Shown one piece after another: positions 53,100 to 61,486 of a DNA stretch of 64,000 nucleotides. Position 1 is the first letter of the stretch. Each line of letters opens with the position of its first letter. Made by a program: the position numbers and the translations under genes. A model generated the notes under the pieces. It made no database searches. It saw nothing but the letters and a program-made list of their open reading frames with translations, and was not told where the DNA came from. Source of the DNA: Fermentibacter sp963718745 [NCBI: Candidatus Fermentibacterota bacterium] (GTDB lineage: Bacteria; Fermentibacterota; Fermentibacteria; Fermentibacterales); assembly GCA_963718745.1 (NCBI GenBank), contig OY970370.1:1798001-1862000 (forward strand). The letters run 5' to 3'.

Positions 53100-55007
53100 T
53101 CAGCTCAGGATCTTCCGGGCCTCCTTGAAGAGCTGCTCGCGCTGCCTCCCGATGATCTGCATCACATCAGCCCTGGTCATGCCCGAAGCCTCCCCGAAGC
53201 CCGTGAGCATCTCGACCTCCTCGGAAGACATCCGGCCGTCGGCCAGGACCATCCGCGACATGGCTCCGAGCAGCTCCCTCGTCTCCGCAGGCGTGGACGG
53301 CGTTGGCAGGGTGCGCTCTCCCGCCCTGACGGAGGCCGTGATCTCGGTCACGGATCCGGCCGGGATGCCCCGGGATGCTGCGAAGGAGGCCAGGAGCTTC
53401 TCCTCGGAAGGATCCAGGACACCGTCGGCGAACATCACGCCCGCCATGGCCCCCAGCAGAAGGTCCGGCGGTACGAGGGAGGCCCGGGCGAAAGCGTTCA
53501 CGGCCTGTGGGTTCATCCGCGAGGCCTCGAACCTGCCCGTCGATGCCAGCACCCAGTCCTGCCCTCCGTCGTTGAGGATCCTGCCGCAGTAGTCGCAGTT
53601 GCCGGATTCGCCGCCGGTGTACGGTGCGCCGCAGGCCTGGCAGTGCGAGGACAGGAAGGATCGCACCTTCTGGGTCGCCACCCCGCTGTTCCTGACCAGA
53701 TGGTAGACGACAGGCCGGATGGTCCTGTCTCCGGCGTTCCTGATCCTGCCGTCGGGATTCCTTCGAGCATTCCGGCCCGACCAGCGGATGAGGACCTCGA
53801 TGTGGTCCTGCTCACCGCTGCCCTCCGCCGCGGGCTCGATCCTCTGGATCTCGACCGCGCCTACCGCCGCGTCCTTGAAATAGAGCCACCATCCATCCTC
53901 CGACGAGAACCTGAGGCTCTCCTCGAAGGTCGGGATGAAGGCCGGCAGGGCGACCTTCCGGAGCGGGTCGGACCCGCCCTCGAAATGAGCCCTCATCATC
54001 CGCCAGAAGATGACGGATGCCCTGTCCTCGATGTGCTGCAGGTTGAAGGCGGGGTCGCGCCCGATCATCGCCGTGTATCCGGGGATCACCGAGGGGTCGG
54101 ATGCCGTCCCCCACTCGATCGACTGGGTTATCTCGGCCAGGACCCAGTCGTACTCCCCGCTCGTCACTACGGAGTCGCAGTTCTCGCAGGCTCCCGCGTC
54201 GCTCAACTCCAGTGCCGCTCCACAGTTCGGGCAGACTCCCTCTATGAGCCCGCCGTTCGCCAGTGTGACCGCACCGGGCTTCCTGAGGAAGCTCCAGTAC
54301 TCCGTGAAGGGCTCCGAACCGTTCTCCCTGATGACGCGTCCCGTGGACGTATCCAGGTCCCGGTCACGGCCCCGGGCGTCTATCTCGACGTGTATCGTAT
54401 CGAAGACCGCATCCGACTCGATAGCCACTATCGCGGAGGAAACCACGGAGGCGTCCTCGATGACGTTCCTGTAGCCCTCCCCCCTCATGAGGTCCATCTG
54501 CATCGAGAAGCGCTCCCTGATCCCGTCCGAGACGAAGCGACCCACCCTGGAGAGCTCCTGGTTCGACCAGGCGGACTGCACTTCGAGGAAACCCCTGCCG
54601 ACCTTCTGAAGGAACAGGGAGGGATCGAACGAAGGATCACGTTTTTTCAGGGCTTCGATCCGCTGTACCAGATCGTCCTGTTTCCTGACGGCAGCTGCGC
54701 GACCGGCCTTCTCGATCGTCCTGTACTGGTTGCCGGTCCTTGCAGTCCTGCCCGCCTTGGAGACGACGATCACGCCGACCACGAGCAGCGGTACCCCGAT
54801 GAGCGGCTGTCTGAAGGCGAGCTGGATGAGCCAGAAGACGAGGTATCCGATCCCGTCGCCGCCCCCGATTCCTCCACCCCCGCCGCCTCCTCCGCCGCCG
54901 CCGTAGCTCTGGCCGCCCCCGGCTCTGGCGAACGCATCCGCCGGGAGGAGGATCATCATCGCGATGGCTGCCGCAAGCGCAGGGAAACGTACTGAGGCGT
55001 GTTTCAT
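53100..55007 (-). CDS. Tim44-like membrane protein with zinc ribbons and TerB-like domain
   Basis: The 635-residue protein has an N-terminal signal-like helix and a glycine-rich stretch of about 17 residues. A second helix follows (LIGVPLLVVGVIVVSK). The Tim44-like domain is at about residues 105-230, with the typical FSMQMDLMRGEGYRNVIEDA. Next come two zinc-ribbon pairs (CPNCGAALELSDAGACENC and CQACGAPYTGGESGNCDYC) and a C-terminal TerB-like helical domain (MFADGVLDPSEEKLLASF; MVLADGRMSSEEVEM). ATG 55007 follows GGAGGATTTG, which fixes the start. Such proteins are membrane-anchored with a cytoplasmic body; function is unknown. It is divergent from larA. Confidence 0.85.
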   Translation of the reverse strand: MKHASVRFPALAAAIAMMILLPADAFARAGGGQSYGGGGGGGGGGGIGGGDGIGYLVFWLIQLAFRQPLIGVPLLVVGVIVVSKAGRTARTGNQYRTIEKAGRAAAVRKQDDLVQRIEALKKRDPSFDPSLFLQKVGRGFLEVQSAWSNQELSRVGRFVSDGIRERFSMQMDLMRGEGYRNVIEDASVVSSAIVAIESDAVFDTIHVEIDARGRDRDLDTSTGRVIRENGSEPFTEYWSFLRKPGAVTLANGGLIEGVCPNCGAALELSDAGACENCDSVVTSGEYDWVLAEITQSIEWGTASDPSVIPGYTAMIGRDPAFNLQHIEDRASVIFWRMMRAHFEGGSDPLRKVALPAFIPTFEESLRFSSEDGWWLYFKDAAVGAVEIQRIEPAAEGSGEQDHIEVLIRWSGRNARRNPDGRIRNAGDRTIRPVVYHLVRNSGVATQKVRSFLSSHCQACGAPYTGGESGNCDYCGRILNDGGQDWVLASTGRFEASRMNPQAVNAFARASLVPPDLLLGAMAGVMFADGVLDPSEEKLLASFAASRGIPAGSVTEITASVRAGERTLPTPSTPAETRELLGAMSRMVLADGRMSSEEVEMLTGFGEASGMTRADVMQIIGRQREQLFKEARKILS

Positions 55008-55086
55008 CAAATCCTCCAGGTCAGCGTGGAAGCTAGCGGAGGCGCGCTCTGCTGTCCATATCACTAGTCCGGCCGCCACCGTCTGC

Positions 55087-55092
55087 TATAAT
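55087..55092 (+). promoter_or_regulatory. -10 element giving a leaderless larA transcript
   Basis: A perfect TATAAT ends eight bases before the larA ATG at 55100. With usual spacing, transcription would begin at or next to the A of the ATG. There is no Shine-Dalgarno sequence between. The -35 region (CTAGTC, around 55064) is poor. Confidence 0.65.
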
Positions 55093-55099
55093 CAAGCCT

Positions 55100-56269
55100 A
55101 TGTCGGAGTTGGATATGCTCATCAGACCAGTGTTTCCGGAGGGTGCGGCCCTGGCCGCCTGGGAGGCGTCTCCGGAAAGCCTGGAGACCCTGCGCGGAAG
55201 CGTGACGGTCATCGTGAACGACATCACCCGCCCTGCCGTGACCCGGGCGCTGCTCGAGCCGGTCGAGGCGGCCCTCCTGGGAAGAGCATCGGTCCTTGTC
55301 GCCACGGGGGCTCACAGGGATGTGTCGTCAACCGAGAAGGACGCCCTGCTCGGAGGTCTTTTCCGCGGAGCGCCCTGGACCTGCAACTCCCGCGGAGGAG
55401 GCGACAGGATAAGCCTCGGGCGGACCTCCTTCGGTACCGGGGTCCTGGTTCACCCATGGTTGCTCTCCTCCGACGCCCTCCTGGTGGCGGGCTCCGTGGA
55501 ACCGCACTACTTCGCGGGCTTCACCGGCGGAAGGAAAGCCATCCTGCCCGGATGTGCCGCATATACGTCGATAGAGGACAATCATTTCCTGGCCTGCGCA
55601 CAGGGTTCCTCGCCTGCGATCCTCGAGGGCAATCCGGTCCACGAGGACATGGAGGAGGCGGCCGCCATGGTCGAGGCTGCCGTCCGCGTCGTAATGGCCG
55701 GTTCCGTCGTCCGGGGTCGCGAGGGTTTGTACATGCGCGTGGGCGGGTTGTCGGAGACGTTCCGTGCATGCGTGGAATCCGCGAGACGAAACCTCTGCGT
55801 CGAGCTGGAGGGTCGGGCCGGCTGCCTTGTCCTGAAACCAGGGAGCGGCCTCGAGACTAACCTCTATCAGTCCATGAAGGCGGTCTACAATTTCGAGGCG
55901 GCCGTGATGGACGGAGGGACCGTGATCCTTTCCAGCGGATGTCCCGGGGGTCTCGGCGCCGACCACATGGAGCAGCTGATGATCGAATCCATGAACCCTT
56001 CGACCGGACCGGTGACGAGGGCGTCGTACAGGCTCGGCATGCACGCTGCAGCAAGGCTTTCGAGGATAAGGCGGAGGGCGGTGCTCGCGCTCCATTCCGG
56101 GCTCGATCCGGAACTCGTACGCAGGCTCGGGTTCGTGCCCGTGGAGGATCCGCATGAATTCGCCTTGCGTTCCGGTGGGTCGATCATCGAAATGGATGAC
56201 GCGGGCTGCCTGACCCCGGTCATCTGCATCAGCGACCCCGCCCGCACAGAAGGGACCGGCCGCAGATGA
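55100..56269 (+). CDS. larA: Nickel-dependent lactate racemase-family protein
   Basis: The 389-residue protein is a LarA/DUF2088 member. All key positions of lactate racemase are kept with the right spacing: His 72 in VATGAHRDVS, His 136 in EPHYFAGF, Lys 146 in GGRKAILPGC (the residue that carries the nickel-pincer cofactor) and His 162 in IEDNHF. LarA interconverts D- and L-lactate; relatives racemise or epimerise other 2-hydroxy acids, so the substrate here is open. The cofactor genes larB, larC and larE are not in the window. It starts at ATG 55100 with no ribosome-binding site (see the promoter entry) and overlaps the sensor kinase gene by four bases. Confidence 0.88.
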   Translation: MSELDMLIRPVFPEGAALAAWEASPESLETLRGSVTVIVNDITRPAVTRALLEPVEAALLGRASVLVATGAHRDVSSTEKDALLGGLFRGAPWTCNSRGGGDRISLGRTSFGTGVLVHPWLLSSDALLVAGSVEPHYFAGFTGGRKAILPGCAAYTSIEDNHFLACAQGSSPAILEGNPVHEDMEEAAAMVEAAVRVVMAGSVVRGREGLYMRVGGLSETFRACVESARRNLCVELEGRAGCLVLKPGSGLETNLYQSMKAVYNFEAAVMDGGTVILSSGCPGGLGADHMEQLMIESMNPSTGPVTRASYRLGMHAAARLSRIRRRAVLALHSGLDPELVRRLGFVPVEDPHEFALRSGGSIIEMDDAGCLTPVICISDPARTEGTGRR

Positions 56270-57657
56270 GGCTCGAAAGCTACCGCCTTCTCATCATCCT
56301 CGTACTCGGTGCCCTGGCGTGGGTCTTCCTCATCTACAGCCACGGCCTCGTGGGCCGGCTGGAGGAGACCAACAGGGCGTCCAACGAGACCATCGCGAGA
56401 TTCTGGGCAGGCACCCAGGTCCCCCTGTCCATGATCCTCGAGCAGAGGAGGATCTCTATCTGCTCTGGCTGCGGCTCCTCCGTGAACGGTTCCACAGCCT
56501 CCGACAGGTACCGCACCTACTGCAAGACGTGCGGCGCGGTGACCATCTGGCATGTCGTGGACAGGTGGACCGAGGAGGAGAGGGACATGATCCTCTCCCT
56601 CACGCGGACGCTGTTCCGGGATCTGGTGGGCAGGCTCAACTACACCACCGTGCTCTCCGACATGGACATGGTGCCCCAGGTGGTGAACGGAGAACCCCTC
56701 CCGGACTCGATCCCGGTGGAGAACATGGTCGCGTGGCGCAGTCTGATCGTGAAGCTGGACGGTTTCAACCCGCCCATACCCCTGGTGACCATCGAAGGCG
56801 ACAGCATCGGATGGCTGCACTACGGCGTGGGCAACCTGACGAGCGAACTCCGGATCGTCCCGTTCATCGAGCTGGGGATGCTCGTCCTGCTGGCCGCGGT
56901 GATGCTGCTCGGCGTCCGTACCGAGCTCCGCAGGGAGAGGGAGATGTCGTGGGTCGCCTTCGCCAAGGAGACGGCACACCAGCTGAGCACTCCGATCTCG
57001 TCGCTGATGGGGTGGGTCGAGATCCTGAGGCAGCGGAACGAGGCGCACGGAGACCCGGAGATCCAGGAGTCGGTAACCTCCATGAACGCCGATCTCGGCC
57101 GCCTGAACCAGATCGTCCAGCGATACGGGGAGATGGGCAAGAAACCGAGGCTCTCTCCTGCAGACATCAACGAAGCTGTCCTGTCGACCGTTTCCTATTT
57201 CAGGGACCGCCCCGGGCTCGTATTCGAAGGTGTCTCCTTCGATACGGCCCTGGATGCGAAACAGATGGTGATGCTCAACCAGGTGCTGTTCGGATGGGTG
57301 CTCGAGAATCTCGTCAAGAACGCGCTGTCCGCCCTCAGGGACTCGCCTGCGGGCTTCATCGCGCTGAGCACGGTCGACCTGCCCGATCGAGGCGGGATGG
57401 TTGAGATAAGGATCTCCGACAACGGCTGCGGCATTCCGCACCGTGACCACAACAGGATATTCCAGCCCGGCTTCACGACGAGGCGGGGCGGGTGGGGTCT
57501 GGGTCTGACCCTTTCGAAGCGGATAATCGAGGAGTACCACGGAGGCAGCCTGAGGCTGGTCGCGAGCAGCCCCGGGAAGGGGACCAGCTTCAGCATCCTC
57601 CTGCCCGCGGTAGAGGAGGGCGGACATGCAGGGACGCACCACGATACTGTGGGTTGA
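56266..57657 (+). CDS. Membrane sensor histidine kinase, partner of PorX-like regulator
   Basis: The 463-residue kinase has two transmembrane helices, at about residues 8-25 and 198-217, enclosing a periplasmic domain of about 170 residues. In it Cys 66, 69, 86 and 89 form two CxxC pairs (CSGCG and CKTCG), a zinc-ribbon-like or redox-active arrangement that is rare outside the cytoplasm. The cytoplasmic part has phosphoacceptor His 238 in KETAHQLSTPISS, N box LENLVKNALSALR, and G boxes SDNGCGIPH and GGWGLGLTL. This matches PorY-like kinases. ATG 56266 overlaps the larA stop (ATGA). Its end overlaps porX by 32 bases, so they form a clear two-component pair. Confidence 0.88.
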   Translation: MRLESYRLLIILVLGALAWVFLIYSHGLVGRLEETNRASNETIARFWAGTQVPLSMILEQRRISICSGCGSSVNGSTASDRYRTYCKTCGAVTIWHVVDRWTEEERDMILSLTRTLFRDLVGRLNYTTVLSDMDMVPQVVNGEPLPDSIPVENMVAWRSLIVKLDGFNPPIPLVTIEGDSIGWLHYGVGNLTSELRIVPFIELGMLVLLAAVMLLGVRTELRREREMSWVAFAKETAHQLSTPISSLMGWVEILRQRNEAHGDPEIQESVTSMNADLGRLNQIVQRYGEMGKKPRLSPADINEAVLSTVSYFRDRPGLVFEGVSFDTALDAKQMVMLNQVLFGWVLENLVKNALSALRDSPAGFIALSTVDLPDRGGMVEIRISDNGCGIPHRDHNRIFQPGFTTRRGGWGLGLTLSKRIIEEYHGGSLRLVASSPGKGTSFSILLPAVEEGGHAGTHHDTVG

Positions 57658-59191
57658 CGACGAGATAGACCATCTCCAGAGCCATGTGAAGTTCCTCGAG
57701 AAGCTCGGGTACCGCGTTCTCACGTCGATGAACGCACTCTCCGCTCTCGAAATGCTGAAAACCGAGAGGGTGGACCTCGTGCTCATGGACCAGATGATGG
57801 TCGGCATGGACGGTCTCGAGGCGGTTTCCAGGATAAGGGCGGACTACCATGGCCTCCCCGTGGTCATGGTGACCCAGAGCGAGGAGGAGGAGCTGATGGA
57901 CAAGGCTCTCGGCGGGGAGGCGGACGACTATCTGACCAAGCCCGTCAATCCGAGCCAGATCCAGCTCGTCATCAAGAGGCTCCTCTATTCCAGGGAGCTG
58001 CGTGCGAAGCAGGCGGCTGAGATCGTCTGGGGGGAGACCTCCAGGATTCTCGAGATGCGTGGCTCCGACATGACATGGGACGACTGGACCGCTGTCTACA
58101 GGGCATGGGCGGTCCGTGATGTCAGCCTCGGAGGGCAGTTGAGCGAGGAGCTGAAGAGCATCCAGAGGGTCCGCTTCGAAGACCTCGCCATGGACTTCTC
58201 CCGCTTCATCGAGCGCAACTTCCCCGACTGGGTGCAGGGTCGCAACACACCTCTTATGCCCCACAACTTCCTCGAGCGGGTGGTCGTACCCGCGATGGCG
58301 GCCTCCCGCGAGACGGTTCTCATCGTCATGGACTGCATGAGATACGACCAGTGGCTCACCATGACCCCGACTCTGGAGCAGTTCTTCCATCTGGACACCA
58401 GGTTCATGTGCACCTGCCTCCCCTCGGCGACCCCATACAGCAGGAACTCCCTGTTCGCAGGACTCCTCCCGCGCGACATCTGGAGGTTCTACAGGTCGGA
58501 CTGGATCGAGGAGTACGGTGTGTCCGGCCTCAACAAGTACGAACACGCCTTCCTGAAGGACGCGCTGCGGAGGCTGGGCGGGTTCGCCAGGCCGGAAAGC
58601 GTCTCCTTCGTGAAGATCTCGAACCAGAGGGACGGGGAGCAGCTCAAGAGGTCGCTGTCGCAGTATCTGGAGGGAGGTTTCCTCTCGATAATAATCAACT
58701 ACCTCGACCACCTGACCCACGGCAGATCGGAGCTCGATCTCCTCAGGGACCTGGCCCCGGATGTGGCCAGCTTCAGGAAGCTCACCTCCACCTGGTTCGA
58801 ATCCTCCTATCTCAAGGAGCTGTTCAAGACCCTGTCCGCAAGAGGGGCAACGGTGATCGTCACGAGCGATCACGGCTCGGTCCTCTGCCGGAGGCAGACC
58901 CCGGTGAAGGGTGCGAGGGGCATGTCCAGCAGCATCAGGTACAGGCTCGGGCATTCGCTCAACGCTGATCCGAAGCACTCCCTCGCCGTCAGGGAACCCG
59001 CCGTCTGGGGGCTTCCCGACGACAGTCCCAACAAGACCTATATCTTCGCCCGGTCTGACTACCTGCTGATCCATCCCGGCATGGCCCGGGAGGACATCTA
59101 CAAGTTCGAGGACACCTTCCAGCACGGCGGCATCTCGATCGAGGAGATGGTGGTGCCGTGTACGGTGCTCTCGCCCAAGAAGGGTTTCTAG
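57626..59191 (+). CDS. porX: PorX-like response regulator with PglZ domain
   Basis: The 521-residue product has a receiver (Asp 55 in LMDQMMVG, Lys 105 in YLTKPV), a helical linker and a C-terminal PglZ domain of the alkaline-phosphatase superfamily. Metal-site and nucleophile candidates are Asp 236 (VMDCMRYDQW), Thr 269 (PSATPYSR), Asp 361 and His 365 (NYLDHLTHGR), Asp 415 and His 416 (VTSDHGSVL) and His 500 (FQHGG). In Bacteroidetes PorX is the regulator of the type IX secretion system, and its PglZ domain cleaves oligonucleotides. ATG 57626 has GAGGAGGGCGGAC. It lies between its kinase and tsaE, four bases before tsaE. No type IX structural gene is in the window. Confidence 0.9.
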   Translation: MQGRTTILWVDDEIDHLQSHVKFLEKLGYRVLTSMNALSALEMLKTERVDLVLMDQMMVGMDGLEAVSRIRADYHGLPVVMVTQSEEEELMDKALGGEADDYLTKPVNPSQIQLVIKRLLYSRELRAKQAAEIVWGETSRILEMRGSDMTWDDWTAVYRAWAVRDVSLGGQLSEELKSIQRVRFEDLAMDFSRFIERNFPDWVQGRNTPLMPHNFLERVVVPAMAASRETVLIVMDCMRYDQWLTMTPTLEQFFHLDTRFMCTCLPSATPYSRNSLFAGLLPRDIWRFYRSDWIEEYGVSGLNKYEHAFLKDALRRLGGFARPESVSFVKISNQRDGEQLKRSLSQYLEGGFLSIIINYLDHLTHGRSELDLLRDLAPDVASFRKLTSTWFESSYLKELFKTLSARGATVIVTSDHGSVLCRRQTPVKGARGMSSSIRYRLGHSLNADPKHSLAVREPAVWGLPDDSPNKTYIFARSDYLLIHPGMAREDIYKFEDTFQHGGISIEEMVVPCTVLSPKKGF

Positions 59192-59195
59192 AGCA

Positions 59196-59624
59196 GTGCT
59201 GCTCGATGTCTGCGGTCTTGAACGACTGGCCCGTGAAACGGCCGGGGTCGTCCGCCCCGGGGATGCGATACTGCTCTCCGGAGAGCTCGGTGCCGGGAAG
59301 TCCGTCTTCGCCAGGGCCTTCCTGCGCGCCATGGGGGTGGAGGGCGACATCCCTTCGCCCAGCTTCATAGTCGACGCCGAGTACGCGCTCCCCGGGATCA
59401 CCGTCCACCACGTGGACCTGTACCGCCTGGGAGGCTCGCGGGAGGAGCTCGAGGCCTTCGGCATACTGGACATTCTGGCTTCGGACGCGGTGTCGGTAAT
59501 CGAGTGGGCCGACAGGCTGCCGCCAGGGACCGCTTCCGCCGGGTTCCTCGTCAGGCTGGATTTCACGTCCGACCCGGCGGCAAGGGAGGTGACCATTGAA
59601 CGCTTCGGTCTGGCTCGGGATTGA
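59196..59624 (+). CDS. tsaE: tRNA threonylcarbamoyladenosine synthesis ATPase TsaE
   Basis: The 142-residue P-loop ATPase has GELGAGKS (residues 29-36), PSPSFIVDAEY, HHVDLYRLGG and EWADRLP, the full TsaE motif set. It assists TsaB and TsaD in forming t6A37 on ANN-decoding tRNAs. The start is GTG 59196, four bases after porX. It overlaps tsaB by 29 bases. TsaD is encoded elsewhere. Confidence 0.95.
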   Translation: MLLDVCGLERLARETAGVVRPGDAILLSGELGAGKSVFARAFLRAMGVEGDIPSPSFIVDAEYALPGITVHHVDLYRLGGSREELEAFGILDILASDAVSVIEWADRLPPGTASAGFLVRLDFTSDPAAREVTIERFGLARD

Positions 59625-60258
59625 GACCTCCTCGAGGCCCGGCTCCGTCGCGGCCGTGACCGGCGACGGGGAGGAGCTGCAGCTGGAACTCCCCGCCAGC
59701 CTCTCCACCTCCGAGTCTCTCCTGCCGGCTCTGCAGGAGCTCCTCGACCGCATCGGAACCGACGGCAGGAGCCTGGCCGGGATCGGAGTCTGCCTCGGCC
59801 CGGGTTCCTATACTGGTCTGCGGATAGGTGCGGCTACGGCCATGGGGCTCTCGTCCGGATGGGGGGTCCGGGTCAGGGGCGTGCCCGCGCTGCGCGCCAT
59901 CGCATCCGCTACAGGTGCAGACGGTCCTGTCATCGCCGTGATCAGGGCGAGGGAGGGCGAGGTGTTCGCCTCCGCCTACGCCTCGTCCTCCTTCTCTTCT
60001 CCCGAGATCCTCCCTGCCGGGGTCTACGAGTGCCCGGCGGCGCTGGAGTGGCTCTCGGCGAACCCGGGTACCCTCTGTGCGGGTCCGGGTGCCTCCATGC
60101 TCGTGCCGCGCACGGGTCCGGACCTCTCGGAAGGCCCCCGGGCCTCGGTCATCGCACGGCTTGCGCGGGACATGCACTCCGAAGGCGGTCCGGACAGGCT
60201 GATCAGACCCCTGTACCTCAGGAGCTTCCGCCAGAAGGCCTCCTCTATTGTACCCTGA
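59596..60258 (+). CDS. tsaB: tRNA threonylcarbamoyladenosine protein TsaB
   Basis: The 220-residue ASKHA-fold protein has LGIETSSRPGSVAAV at its start, the phosphate-loop-like GPGSYTGLRIG and a C-terminal RPLYLRS closing strand, as in TsaB (YeaZ). It binds TsaD and TsaE in the t6A complex. The start is TTG 59596 inside tsaE, after GGGAGGTGACCA. Its last bases overlap the rimI fusion gene. Confidence 0.93.
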   Translation: MNASVWLGIETSSRPGSVAAVTGDGEELQLELPASLSTSESLLPALQELLDRIGTDGRSLAGIGVCLGPGSYTGLRIGAATAMGLSSGWGVRVRGVPALRAIASATGADGPVIAVIRAREGEVFASAYASSSFSSPEILPAGVYECPAALEWLSANPGTLCAGPGASMLVPRTGPDLSEGPRASVIARLARDMHSEGGPDRLIRPLYLRSFRQKASSIVP

Positions 60259-61486
60259 GCTGCACCGGGGAGTGCCCGGACACGAGGAGGCTCTCGCCAG
60301 GATAGAGAGAGCCACATTCCCGGATCCCTGGCCGGAGAAGGTCTTCGAGGAGTGCCTCCAGCCCTGGTCGGGTATCAGGACATGGGTCGCGGTCAACCGG
60401 GGCAGGGTGATCGGTTACGCCTGCGCTGCCCTCCCGGCTCCCGGAGTCCTGCACATAGCCAATCTCTGCGTGGTCCGCTCCTGCAGGAGGATGGGCGTGG
60501 GCGGGCTGCTCCTCTCGACCGCCGAGGACTGGGGAACCTCGATGGGCAGTGCGATGTGCTTCCTCGAGGTCCGGGCTACCAACAGGGCCGCTCTGAGCCT
60601 CTATTCGGCCAGGGGATACCTTCCCTTCGAGCATCTCGCCGGATACTACGGCGAGAGGAGCCACGGGCTGAGGCTCTTCCGGAGGTTGAAGCAGGACGGG
60701 CGCGGCAGGGACGGCCTGGTTCGAGCACTGAACAGGAGGCTGGGCTGCGTTCCCGCGGTCGGCGTGGTCCTCGGCTCGGGCCTCTCCTGGATAGCCGGGA
60801 TCAAAGGCGAGGGCGAATCCATCCCCTGGGGGGAGCTGCCCGGCCTTGGCGGGGAGGATCTCCCGGGCCATCCGGGCCGCATCGTGACCAGCAGCTGCGG
60901 AAGGTTCCTGTTCATACTGGGGCGGAGGCACCACTACCAGGGATTCGACGGCGACGAGACGGCTCTTCTCCCCACCGCGCTCTCCGACATGGGTATCTCG
61001 ACCTGGATCCTCACGAGCTCGGCCGGAGCAGTGTCCAGGCGGCTTTCGACCGGCGACGCCATGGTCTTCAGGGACCACCTCAACCTTTCCGGATGCGTTC
61101 CCTCCGTGAGGACCCGGGCGGCGGACCCGGTCTACAGCGCACGGCTTCGGTCCATAGCCGCTGAAAGGGCTCGCCTGACCGGGGCTCGCGTATCGGAGGG
61201 CCTGTTCGCCTGCGTATCGGGGCCTGCATACGAGACGGCGGCCGAGCTGGAGCTGCTCTCGAGGATGGGGGTGGGGGCGGTTTCGATGTCCACGGCCCCC
61301 GAAGCCCTGGCGCTCTCCGCCCGGGGGTGCGATGTTCTCGGCCTCGCATTCATCACGAACGAGTGCGGTCCGGGCCACGAGGTCACTCACCGGGAGGTGC
61401 TGGAAGCCCAGGAGAACCTCAGATCCGGGCTGGAACCCTTCATGTCCGGACTCCTGGAGGATGTGGGCAGGCATGCGGTACGCTGA
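60248..61486 (+). CDS. RimI-like N-acetyltransferase fused to purine nucleoside phosphorylase
   Basis: The 412-residue product is one uninterrupted frame with two enzymes. Residues 1-147 are a GNAT acetyltransferase like RimI: DPWPEKVFEEC, the acetyl-CoA loop RRMGVGGLLL and NRAALSLYSARGY. In many bacteria rimI follows tsaB, as here. From about residue 165 a complete trimeric purine nucleoside phosphorylase follows: VVLGSGLSW, phosphate-site GHPGR and GRRHHYQGF, SSAGAVSRRLSTGD, VSGPAYETAAELELL, the base-binding SMSTAPEAL and ITNE. It would phosphorolyse purine nucleosides. TTG 60248 lies inside tsaB; its stop is inside folC. The fusion is unusual. Confidence 0.88.
   Translation: MYPELHRGVPGHEEALARIERATFPDPWPEKVFEECLQPWSGIRTWVAVNRGRVIGYACAALPAPGVLHIANLCVVRSCRRMGVGGLLLSTAEDWGTSMGSAMCFLEVRATNRAALSLYSARGYLPFEHLAGYYGERSHGLRLFRRLKQDGRGRDGLVRALNRRLGCVPAVGVVLGSGLSWIAGIKGEGESIPWGELPGLGGEDLPGHPGRIVTSSCGRFLFILGRRHHYQGFDGDETALLPTALSDMGISTWILTSSAGAVSRRLSTGDAMVFRDHLNLSGCVPSVRTRAADPVYSARLRSIAAERARLTGARVSEGLFACVSGPAYETAAELELLSRMGVGAVSMSTAPEALALSARGCDVLGLAFITNECGPGHEVTHREVLEAQENLRSGLEPFMSGLLEDVGRHAVR

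Noticed and set aside
57590-59596. 668-codon minus-strand frame opposite porX
   Set aside because: The plus strand has the receiver and PglZ motifs; the antisense frame has none.
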